Assembly: GCA_040507895.1 (NCBI GenBank)
Contig: JBEVNX010000170.1
Location: 1 to 10,362 of the forward strand
DNA length: 10,362 nucleotides
Reading direction: 5' to 3'
Origin: JBEVNX01 sp040507895
GTDB taxonomy: Bacteria > Desulfobacterota > Binatia > JACPRU01
How positions within the stretch are numbered: the first letter of the stretch is position 1; the number at the start of each line of letters is the position of its first letter. The position numbers and the translations under genes were made by a program. Shown one piece after another: positions 1-5,587 of the stretch. The notes below the pieces were generated by a model. The model worked only from the letters and a program-made list of their open reading frames with translations, made no database searches and was not told the origin of the DNA.

Positions 1-1498
1 CGGCCACCCGCCGGCCCGCGGGCGGAGGCTGCGAAGACAGGAGCTCGACGGCGTCGAACAGCTCCTCCATCGTGTTGGTGCGGATGACGCCCGCCTGCTC
101 GAAGAGTGCGTCCACGGCGACGTCGAGGTTGGCCAGAGCGGCGGAGTGGCTGGCGGCGGCGCGCGCCCCGGCTGCCGACCGCCCGGCTTTGATCGCCACG
201 ATCGGCTTCTTGCGCGCGAGCTCGGGCGCCACGCGGGCGAACTTCCGAGGATTCCCGAAGCTTTCGAGATAGAGGACGACGACCCGGGTGCGCGCATCCT
301 CGGCCCAGTATGCGAGCAGATCATTCGAGGATACGTCCGCCTTGTTGCCGACCGAGACGAACGTCGAAACGCCGATGTGGCGCCCCTTGGCGTAGTCGAG
401 CATGGCGAGCCCGAGCGCGCCGCTCTGCGAGAGCATGCCGATCGTGCCCGCTGGGGGCCAGTGCGGCGCGAACGTCGCGTTGAGTGACACCGCGGGGTCG
501 GTGTTGAGAACGCCGACGCAGTTCGGCCCGATCATGCGCATTCCCGAGGAGCGAACCAGATCCCGGAGCCTCGCCTGGGCGGCTCGTCCCTCGGCGGAGA
601 CTTCGGCGAAGCCGGACGAGATGACCACCACGCCGTGGACGCCGGCTCGGCTCGCGTCGGCAACGACTTCCTCGACCTTGGCGGCGGGCACCGCGATCAC
701 GGCGAGATCGACCTTGCGCGCGATCGCCGAGATTCGCGGATACGCGGGCAGCCCCTCGATCCGCTTCGCCTCCGGATGCACCGGATAGATCTGCCCGGTG
801 AACCCGCAGCGGGAGAGATTCACGACGATCGCGTTGCCGATCGTGCCGGGTCGCGCCGAGGCGCCGACCACCGCTATCGACCGCGGACTCAGAAACGGCC
901 GGACGCTCTGCGCCGCGGCGACGCGCTCGCGCGCGTGGTGTGCGCGCTCGGCTTCCTCCGTAGGCTCCGTCGGGAACGTGACCTGGAACACGCCGCCGTC
1001 GATCGAGCGGCGAACCCGGAAGCCGCTCGCACCGAACACCTCCAGCATGCGGTTGTTCTCGCCGAGCACGTTGGCTTCGAACTCGTCGATGCCGCCCACC
1101 TGAGCGAGGCGTGCGAGCTGCTCGAGAAGGAGCGTGGCGATGCCTCGCCCCTGGTGTGCGTCGGCGACGGCGAAGGCCACCTCGGCCCGGCGCGGTTCGC
1201 CGGGCTTTGTCGGCAGGACGATGTAGCGGGCCACGCCGATGATGTGCTCCTCGCCGCCTTCGACGAGCGTGGCGACCAGCGCCACGTGGTTGACGAAATC
1301 GAGCTCCGTGAAGCGGCGGAGCTCCGAGTCGGTCAGGCGGAGCTTGGAGCCGAAGAAGCGAAAGTACACGGAGCGCGCACTGAGGCGCTGGAAGTGGTCG
1401 ACGAGTCGCGGCTTATCGTCCGGCCGGATGGCACGAAGGTGGATCGAGCCGCCGTCGCGGAGGACGGCATCGAGAGCGAATTGGCGCGGATCGATCAT
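1..1498 (-). CDS. GNAT acetyltransferase / NDP-forming acyl-CoA synthetase-like fusion (PatA-type), C-terminus beyond window
   Basis: This gene is read on the minus strand from ATG at 1498 and stays open to base 1, giving 499 visible residues without a stop. Residues about 15-175 form a GNAT acetyltransferase domain with the acetyl-CoA loop HQGRGIA (115-121; Q116, G119, A121). Residues about 200-330 form a CoA-binding Rossmann domain (VVGAS at 210-214, GPNC at 324-327). Residues from about 350 form a succinyl-CoA ligase-like domain (SQSGALG 357-363, SHSAALA 450-456, with H451 in the phosphohistidine position of ADP-forming acyl-CoA synthetases). The missing part should hold the rest of this domain and an ATP-grasp domain. 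Known relatives are protein lysine acetyltransferases that control acyl-CoA synthetases; the GNAT-first order resembles Streptomyces PatA, whereas Salmonella Pat has GNAT last. No clear Shine-Dalgarno precedes the ATG. The frame stays open upstream without another ATG or GTG, so the start is fairly but not fully secure. Confidence 0.9.
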   Translation of the reverse strand, partial: MIDPRQFALDAVLRDGGSIHLRAIRPDDKPRLVDHFQRLSARSVYFRFFGSKLRLTDSELRRFTELDFVNHVALVATLVEGGEEHIIGVARYIVLPTKPGEPRRAEVAFAVADAHQGRGIATLLLEQLARLAQVGGIDEFEANVLGENNRMLEVFGASGFRVRRSIDGGVFQVTFPTEPTEEAERAHHARERVAAAQSVRPFLSPRSIAVVGASARPGTIGNAIVVNLSRCGFTGQIYPVHPEAKRIEGLPAYPRISAIARKVDLAVIAVPAAKVEEVVADASRAGVHGVVVISSGFAEVSAEGRAAQARLRDLVRSSGMRMIGPNCVGVLNTDPAVSLNATFAPHWPPAGTIGMLSQSGALGLAMLDYAKGRHIGVSTFVSVGNKADVSSNDLLAYWAEDARTRVVVLYLESFGNPRKFARVAPELARKKPIVAIKAGRSAAGARAAASHSAALANLDVAVDALFEQAGVIRTNTMEELFDAVELLSSQPPPAGRRVA

Positions 1499-1527
1499 GC
1501 TGGGCGCGACCGTGATCGAAACGACGG

Positions 1528-1595
1528 CGGAGTCGGTGAGGGTTGCCGGCCGGTACGGCGAGGAACCTGGACGCAGCCGACTCTCACCGACTCCG
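1528..1595. repeat. 13-bp perfect inverted repeat in intergenic gap
   Basis: Arms CGGAGTCGGTGAG (1528-1540) and CTCACCGACTCCG (1583-1595) are perfect reverse complements separated by 42 bases. The spacer contains the smaller palindrome CCGGCCGG (1546-1553). The repeat lies between the stop of the RAM-domain gene and the start of the GNAT fusion gene, both on the minus strand. No U-tract follows the stem on the minus strand (only GTTTC nearby), so it is not a standard intrinsic terminator. It could be an operator, an attenuator-like hairpin or an RNA-processing or stability element. The repeat is seen directly; its role is not known. Confidence 0.6.
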
Positions 1596-1623
1596 ATCCA
1601 TGTCGCTCGGCCGTTCTAGACCG

Positions 1624-1881
1624 CTAGGACTTCGGCTTCGGCACGTCGTAGGCGTCGAAGGTGATCACGGTCTTGGTCTCACGGATGTGCGGCACCTTCT
1701 GGATGCGGTCGTTCACCATCTCGGCCAGGTCGTCGAAACTATCGACGTAGACCTTGGCCAGGAGGTCGTAGTCGCCGACGACCGAGTACATCTCCGAGAC
1801 GATCTCCAGGTCGGCGATCGCGTCCGCCACCTTGTGGAGGGTGCCGGGCTCGACCTTGAGCATCACGAAGACCGCTCGCAT
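1624..1881 (-). CDS. Stand-alone Lrp/AsnC ligand-binding (RAM) domain protein
   Basis: This is an 85-residue protein beginning MRAVFVMLKVEPG and ending DAYDVPKPKS. It has the alpha-beta pattern of the Lrp/AsnC C-terminal effector domain: strand VFVMLKV, helix PGTLHKVADAI, strand IVSEMYSVVG, the GDYDLLAKVYV core at 36-46, a helix DLAEMVNDRI and the strand TKTVITF. Full Lrp/AsnC regulators are about 150 residues with an N-terminal helix-turn-helix. That domain is absent here and there is no room for it, so direct DNA binding is unlikely. Such single-domain proteins may bind amino acids or other small ligands, or modulate a full-length partner. The frame is open upstream to 2151, but that extension lies antisense-free inside the Rieske coding region in another frame and is arginine/serine-rich noise. 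The chosen ATG has AAGGGG at 1886-1891 (minus strand) just upstream. It lies 43 bases downstream of the Rieske oxygenase gene in the same direction and is probably co-transcribed with it. Confidence 0.87.
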   Translation of the reverse strand: MRAVFVMLKVEPGTLHKVADAIADLEIVSEMYSVVGDYDLLAKVYVDSFDDLAEMVNDRIQKVPHIRETKTVITFDAYDVPKPKS

Positions 1882-1885
1882 ACCG

Positions 1886-1891
1886 CCCCTT
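1886..1891 (-). promoter_or_regulatory. Ribosome binding site of the RAM-domain gene
   Basis: AAGGGG on the minus strand, four bases before the ATG at 1881. It supports the short 85-residue reading over the longer open frame that begins at 2151. The spacing is slightly short. Confidence 0.5.
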
Positions 1892-1924
1892 ACAATGCCG
1901 CGCTGGAGGGCGCCACCGCCAGGC

Positions 1925-3088
1925 TCACGGGACCGGCTGCAGCCCCCGGTTGTAGCGGCTGGCGAGCTTGCGCCACTCGACGATGCACGCGTCCGGCTTG
2001 AACAGATGCTCCTCGGCCCAGGCGCTATCGTTCGCGTAGAACTCCTGCATGCCTTCGCGCGCCCAGATGTCGAGGTCGTTGAAGCCACGCAGCGCCAGCG
2101 TCTTCCAGAGCGAATGGAACTCGTCGCGGAAGGTCGCCGCCGCGATCTCATCCTCGACTCGCTTGCCGAGCACTCTCCAGTACATGTGCGTGCCGACGTC
2201 GATCGGCACGTACCACTCGAACTGGATGATCGCAGGATCGGGAAAGGGGTCGACCTTCAGTGCCCCCGGCATCCAGATCGAGACCGATTCCGCCACCATC
2301 TTCTCGCCGCGCTTGCCGCGCGACTCGACGACCTTCTCGCCCCCGATTGTGGCCTCGAACACCGGCATGTAGTTCTGCGCCATCGCATCGAACACGCCGC
2401 GCGGATCGCCGTCGGTGTGCGTCTCGATCCCTTGTTTGTTCACCGGTACGAGGCCGATCGGCAGCATCAGTCTGTTGCCGCCGATGAGCGGCGAGTCGCG
2501 GTGGATGTAGATGTGGGTGGTGTCGAAGCCGTTCTCGGCACCGATGCGCCAGTTCGACGCCACCTCGTCGCGCAGGCCCTCGACGGCGAGATCGGCGTCA
2601 AGGAAGCCGGGGGGCACGTCGCCGGCCAAGTCCGGCGGCTCTCCGTCGCCGACGAACACGAAGACGATGCCCTTCGCCACTGCGACCGGGTACGTCTTGA
2701 TGGCGATCTTGCCGATCATCTTGCTTCCCGGCTCGGTGAGGATGTCAACGAGCTTGCCGTCGAGCAGGTTGTAGGTGAATCCGTGGTACCAGCAGGTGAT
2801 GGTGTCGGGCGTGTAGCACTCGGGCTTGCGCGAGAAGCGCACGCCGCGATGGACGCAGCGGTCCTGGACGGCGGCGACGCGGTCGCCCACGCGGCGGACG
2901 AGCACGTTCTCTCCGAGGAGCCTCACCCCTTTGGCGACTCCGCCGTCGATCTCGTGAGCGAACAGGGCGGGGTACCAGTAGTTGCGGAAGCCTAACTTGG
3001 CGCGGACGTATGGCGCCCAGGAGCTTCGCACAGCTGCGGAAACTTCCGACTCGTCGGCGTCTTCGCTCGCGACGGTGTTCTTCGCCAT
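1925..3088 (-). CDS. Rieske non-heme iron oxygenase alpha subunit, CarAa-like
   Basis: This 387-residue terminal oxygenase would dihydroxylate or monohydroxylate an aromatic substrate using electrons from a ferredoxin and reductase. The Rieske [2Fe-2S] ligands are C78-x-H80 and C99-x2-H102 (CVH, CWYH). The mononuclear iron site is H192 and H196 in the run GFDTTHIYIH, with bridging D189 and the third ligand D340 in FNDLDIW. From memory it aligns along its whole length with carbazole 1,9a-dioxygenase CarAa: AKLGFRNYWYP, TIGGE, SIWMPG, QFEWYVPID and WRKLAS all have close counterparts. CarAa is a homotrimer without a beta subunit, and no beta-subunit gene is present here. The frame could start at ATG 3115, but ATG 3088 has GGAGG nine bases upstream, so it was chosen. 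No ferredoxin or reductase gene lies in the window. The substrate is not known; carbazole itself is only one possibility. Confidence 0.92.
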   Translation of the reverse strand: MAKNTVASEDADESEVSAAVRSSWAPYVRAKLGFRNYWYPALFAHEIDGGVAKGVRLLGENVLVRRVGDRVAAVQDRCVHRGVRFSRKPECYTPDTITCWYHGFTYNLLDGKLVDILTEPGSKMIGKIAIKTYPVAVAKGIVFVFVGDGEPPDLAGDVPPGFLDADLAVEGLRDEVASNWRIGAENGFDTTHIYIHRDSPLIGGNRLMLPIGLVPVNKQGIETHTDGDPRGVFDAMAQNYMPVFEATIGGEKVVESRGKRGEKMVAESVSIWMPGALKVDPFPDPAIIQFEWYVPIDVGTHMYWRVLGKRVEDEIAAATFRDEFHSLWKTLALRGFNDLDIWAREGMQEFYANDSAWAEEHLFKPDACIVEWRKLASRYNRGLQPVP

Positions 3089-3097
3089 GTCGTTCGT

Positions 3098-3102
3098 CCT
3101 CC
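3098..3102 (-). promoter_or_regulatory. Ribosome binding site deciding the Rieske gene start
   Basis: GGAGG on the minus strand, nine bases before ATG 3088. The alternative in-frame ATG at 3115 has no comparable site and overlaps the candidate -10 element, which favours the shorter protein. Confidence 0.6.
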
Positions 3103-3110
3103 GCCCCGCG

Positions 3111-3140
3111 AGCATAGAACGAGTGGACTGCGGAAATCGA
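3111..3140 (-). promoter_or_regulatory. Weak candidate promoter for the Rieske gene
   Basis: On the minus strand TATGCT (3116-3111) resembles a -10 box and a poor -35-like TCGATT lies about 18 bases upstream, overlapping the palindrome at 3134-3147. Transcription starting near 3104 would give a short leader with the GGAGG site. The match is weak and no experiment supports it. Confidence 0.25.
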
Positions 3141-3147
3141 CCGATTT
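3134..3147. repeat. 14-base palindrome in the divergent intergenic region
   Basis: AAATCG-AC-CGATTT is a perfect inverted repeat with six-base arms and a two-base centre. It is notably A/T-rich for this region. It lies between the divergent Rieske and mocA genes and overlaps the possible -35 of the Rieske gene, the usual place for a repressor or activator site. The rest of the 147-base gap shows no other clear signal, and no convincing mocA promoter was found. Confidence 0.4.
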
Positions 3148-3235
3148 TGCCCCGCGAGCAGGGCTCCGGAGGCCGGCCCGGTCGCGCCCTTGCCTTCCGC
3201 GCCCGCTTCGGACGTGAGAAGATTTCGCGGACATC

Positions 3236-3865
3236 ATGGATTCACCGGCGACCTCGCCGACGCTGATCAGCGCCGTCCTCCTGGCCGCGGGCTCCGCGCG
3301 GCGCATGGGCGGCGAGAAGGTGCTGCTCAGCCTCGACGGCGAGCCGATGCTTCGGCGCGTCGCGCGCGAAGTCGTGGCGCTCGGCTTGTCCGAAATCCTC
3401 GTGGTCGCCAACGCGCGCAACCACGCGGCCGTGTTCGCCACGCTGAGCGACTTGCCCGTGCGCGTGCTGATCAACCCGCGAGCGGGCGAAGGGATCGGCA
3501 CCTCGATCGGGCTCGCCGCCGCGTCGGTGGCGCCGACCTCGCAAGCGATGCTCCTGGCGCAGGGCGACCAGCCGCTGGTCGAACGGGGGATGATGCGCGC
3601 TCTGGTGCGCACATGGAGGGAAGAATCGCCGGATTTTGTGGCCTCCTCCTACGACGAGGTCGTCACGACCCCGGTCCTGTTTTCTTCCCGACTGCTGCAT
3701 GAGCTTCGAGCGCTCGGCGGCGACCGGGGCGCCAGGTCGGTGCTCGAGAAGTGCTTCGACCGCGGTCGCGTGCTCGCTTTCCCGGCGTGGCGAGGCACCG
3801 ACGTCGACACCCCGGACGACTACGAGCGCGTGCGCCATCTCGCCGCGTCGCTCCGGCGGCACTAG
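3236..3865 (+). CDS. mocA: Molybdenum cofactor cytidylyltransferase (MocA family)
   Basis: This 209-residue cytoplasmic nucleotidyltransferase should join CTP to molybdopterin-bound molybdenum to give the cytosine dinucleotide cofactor (MCD) used by xanthine-oxidase-family hydroxylases. The nucleotide-binding loop LAAGSARRMGGEK is at 16-28, after a hydrophobic strand. The metal/nucleotide motif GDQP is at 110-113. The EGIGTSI segment (85-91), GDRGARSVL (162-170) and DVDTPDDY (189-196) are typical of MocA, as opposed to the GTP-using MobA. The length is normal for the family. The ATG at 3236 lacks a strong Shine-Dalgarno (only GAGAAG about 14 bases upstream), but the conserved domain begins ten residues in, so the start must be close. 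It stops seven bases before xdhC and stands upstream of a hydroxylase that needs MCD, which supports MocA over a generic MobA-like transferase. Confidence 0.9.
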   Translation: MDSPATSPTLISAVLLAAGSARRMGGEKVLLSLDGEPMLRRVAREVVALGLSEILVVANARNHAAVFATLSDLPVRVLINPRAGEGIGTSIGLAAASVAPTSQAMLLAQGDQPLVERGMMRALVRTWREESPDFVASSYDEVVTTPVLFSSRLLHELRALGGDRGARSVLEKCFDRGRVLAFPAWRGTDVDTPDDYERVRHLAASLRRH

Positions 3866-3872
3866 GGTCGCC

Positions 3873-5006
3873 ATGCGCAACGTCTGGCTGGAGCTCGAAG
3901 GGCTCGTGGAACGCGGTGAGGCGGCCGCGCTGGTCACGGTGACGCGGACCGAGGGATCGGCGTATCAGCGCGAAGGCACGAAGATGTTGTTCCGGGCTTC
4001 GGGTGAAGGTCTCGGAACGATCAGCGGCGGGTGCCTCGAGGTCGACATCTTCGAGCGCTGCCGCGCGGTTCTCGACACGGGCAAGGCACGCATCGTGACC
4101 TACACGCCGGAATCGATGATCGACACCGTCTTCGGATTCGGCAGCGGGTGCCTCGGCACCGTCGATCTGCTGATCGAGCCGACGGCGGGCTGGCAGAGCG
4201 GCCCGGCACGGCAGCTTCTCGGAGAGATCTGCAAGCGAGTCCGCGGCGGCGAGCGCTTCGGCGTTCTCACGCTGCTGCGTGAGGACGGCAGCCTCTCGTC
4301 GCCGCTGCGCCGCGAGCTGATCGACGCGCGCCCAGGCGGCGCCGCAGGAATACCGCTGGCTCCCCGAGCTATTCTCGATGACGCGATCGCGGCGGTGTCG
4401 ACCGCGGATCGCCGACCGTCGAAGAACCTCCGGGCGTCTGCGGGTGGGCGGAGCTACGAGGCGCTCGTCGACGTGTTCGTGCCGGCCCAGCGCGTGATCC
4501 TGTTCGGCGCCGGCGAAGATGCTCGGCCGCTCGCGGCCATCGCCGCGCAGACCGGCATGGAAGTCGCCGTCGTCGACTGGCGGCCCGAGCTGCTCCGCGC
4601 GGAACGCTTCCCCGAGGGCACGGCGCTCTCCTGCCTCCGGCCGGAGGACTTTCCGGGCGAGGTCTCGCTCGCCGGCGGGCCGGCGATCGTGTTGATGAGC
4701 CACGGCTACGAGGCCGACCGCGCGGTTCTAGGCTTCTTGCTGAAGAGCGCGCAAAGTCCGGGGTATCTCGGCATCTTGGGGCCGCGGTCTCGGACGGCGA
4801 GGCTGCTCGCGGACCTCGAGGTCGACGGGCCAGCGGCAACGATCGTGCGTACGCCGGCCGGCCTAGACCTTGGCGCTGACACGCCGGAAGAGATCGCACT
4901 GTCGATCGTCGCCGAGATCCTCGCCGTGCGGAAGCATCGAAGCGGCGTGCCGCTCGGCTCGCCCGCGCCTGACAGGGCCCAAAGTAGCGACCCACGAAAG
5001 GGTTGA
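3873..5006 (+). CDS. xdhC: XdhC/CoxF-family molybdenum hydroxylase maturation protein
   Basis: This 377-residue protein belongs to the XdhC/CoxI family, which binds molybdenum cofactor, supports its sulfuration and inserts it into xanthine-oxidase-type enzymes. The N-terminal domain has the signature SGGCLE (51-56) and a second GSGCLG (90-95). The C-terminal Rossmann domain has GAGEDA (212-217) followed by the acidic strand end VVDWRPE, then SHGYEADRAVL (276-286), LGPRSR (302-307) and LGADTPEEIA (333-342). About 25 residues after the last conserved helix are polar and probably disordered. The start ATG 3873 has AGGG just upstream, overlapping the mocA stop codon. The frame is open further left, but that is the shadow of mocA. 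Its position between mocA and the hydroxylase subunits fits a dedicated maturation pair for this enzyme. Confidence 0.92.
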   Translation: MRNVWLELEGLVERGEAAALVTVTRTEGSAYQREGTKMLFRASGEGLGTISGGCLEVDIFERCRAVLDTGKARIVTYTPESMIDTVFGFGSGCLGTVDLLIEPTAGWQSGPARQLLGEICKRVRGGERFGVLTLLREDGSLSSPLRRELIDARPGGAAGIPLAPRAILDDAIAAVSTADRRPSKNLRASAGGRSYEALVDVFVPAQRVILFGAGEDARPLAAIAAQTGMEVAVVDWRPELLRAERFPEGTALSCLRPEDFPGEVSLAGGPAIVLMSHGYEADRAVLGFLLKSAQSPGYLGILGPRSRTARLLADLEVDGPAATIVRTPAGLDLGADTPEEIALSIVAEILAVRKHRSGVPLGSPAPDRAQSSDPRKG

Positions 5007-5031
5007 CCGCAGCTTCGCCACGGCATAGCCA
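5003..5031 (+). promoter_or_regulatory. Weak candidate internal promoter before the hydroxylase genes
   Basis: TTGACC (5003-5008, overlapping the xdhC stop) is a good -35-like hexamer, and TAGCCA (5026-5031) is a poor -10 after 17 bases. If used, transcription would start just before the inverted repeat at 5044. The evidence is only a partial consensus match. Confidence 0.22.
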
Positions 5032-5043
5032 ACGCCGCTGATG

Positions 5044-5071
5044 GGTCGATCGTCGTCCGTAGGGATCGACC
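5044..5071. repeat. Inverted repeat in the xdhC-small subunit gap
   Basis: GGTCGATC (5044-5051) and GATCGACC (5064-5071) are perfect eight-base arms around a 12-base centre. They stand in a 93-base gap that is unusually long for this otherwise tight operon. It could be an operator just after a promoter or an mRNA hairpin. A second small palindrome TACC-TTT-GGTA (5075-5085) follows, immediately before the ribosome binding site. The structure is visible; its function is inference. Confidence 0.4.
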
Positions 5072-5085
5072 ACGTACCTTTGGTA

Positions 5086-5091
5086 GAGGAG
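5086..5091 (+). promoter_or_regulatory. Ribosome binding site of the small subunit gene
   Basis: GAGGAG eight bases before ATG 5100. It fixes the start of the [2Fe-2S] subunit, the first structural gene of the hydroxylase. Confidence 0.6.
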
Positions 5092-5099
5092 ACGCGCTC

Positions 5100-5573
5100 A
5101 TGCGGAAGGTCACGATCACGGTCAACGGAGAGCGGCAGGCGAGCGAAATCGAGCCGCGGCTGTTGCTCGTCCACTACCTGCGCGACGTGCTCGGGCTCAC
5201 CGGCACGCACGTGGGATGCGAGACTTCGCTCTGCGGCGCCTGCACGGTGCGGTTGAACGGAGACGCCGTGAAATCCTGCACGGTGCTCGCGGTTCAGGCG
5301 GACGGCGGCGAGGTCACGACCATCGAAGGGTTGGCGGCGAACGGCAAGCTTCACGCGCTGCAGGACGGCTTCTGGGAGGAGCACGGCCTCCAGTGCGGCT
5401 ACTGCACGCCTGGCATGATCATGGCGGCGAGCCAGCTCCTCGAACGCAACCCCAATCCGAGCGACGACGAGATCCGCCACGGCCTCGAGGGTAACCTCTG
5501 CCGTTGCACCGGGTACCAGCACATCGTCAACGCCGTGAAACACGCCGCCAAGAAGTTGTCTGCGGCCCGCTGA
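5100..5573 (+). CDS. Molybdenum hydroxylase small [2Fe-2S] subunit (CoxS-like)
   Basis: This 157-residue iron-sulfur subunit passes electrons from the molybdenum site of the large subunit to the FAD of the medium subunit. The N-terminal plant-type [2Fe-2S] domain has cysteines C40, C45, C48 and C60 (VGCETSLCGACTV). The C-terminal all-helical [2Fe-2S] domain has C99 and C102 (QCGYCTPGM) and C134 and C136 (NLCRCTGYQ). All eight cluster ligands are present, as is Q98, which in the family contacts the cofactor. The length is normal for CoxS and related subunits. It starts 93 bases after xdhC and ends 14 bases before the large subunit, so it is in one operon with the latter. The small subunit alone cannot tell CO dehydrogenase from nicotine, quinoline, aldehyde or other hydroxylases. 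Confidence 0.95.
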   Translation: MRKVTITVNGERQASEIEPRLLLVHYLRDVLGLTGTHVGCETSLCGACTVRLNGDAVKSCTVLAVQADGGEVTTIEGLAANGKLHALQDGFWEEHGLQCGYCTPGMIMAASQLLERNPNPSDDEIRHGLEGNLCRCTGYQHIVNAVKHAAKKLSAAR

Positions 5574-5574
5574 C

Positions 5575-5580
5575 GGAGGA
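5575..5580 (+). promoter_or_regulatory. Ribosome binding site deciding the large subunit start
   Basis: GGAGGA lies just after the small subunit stop and seven bases before ATG 5588. It selects this start over the in-frame ATG at 5504, which would add 28 residues that overlap the end of the small subunit gene. Confidence 0.65.
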
Positions 5581-5587
5581 GCCGAAC

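Noticed and set aside
1528..1595. Intrinsic transcription terminator
   Set aside because: The spacer is long and no run of T follows either arm in the direction of transcription.
635..1627. Open frame of 330 codons on the plus strand
   Set aside because: It is antisense to the GNAT fusion gene, whose minus-strand translation shows clear domain motifs; the plus-strand product is an Arg/Asp/Ala-rich shadow without recognisable motifs.
1832..2995. Open frame of 387 codons on the plus strand
   Set aside because: Antisense shadow of the Rieske oxygenase gene, rich in Arg, Asp, His and Val, typical of noncoding frames in high-GC DNA.
3663..4703. Open frame of 346 codons on the minus strand
   Set aside because: Antisense to mocA and xdhC, both of which carry complete family signatures.
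5504..5587. Upstream in-frame start giving a 28-residue extension of the large subunit
   Set aside because: It overlaps the end of the small subunit gene, has no family similarity, and ATG 5588 has a strong GGAGGA at proper distance.
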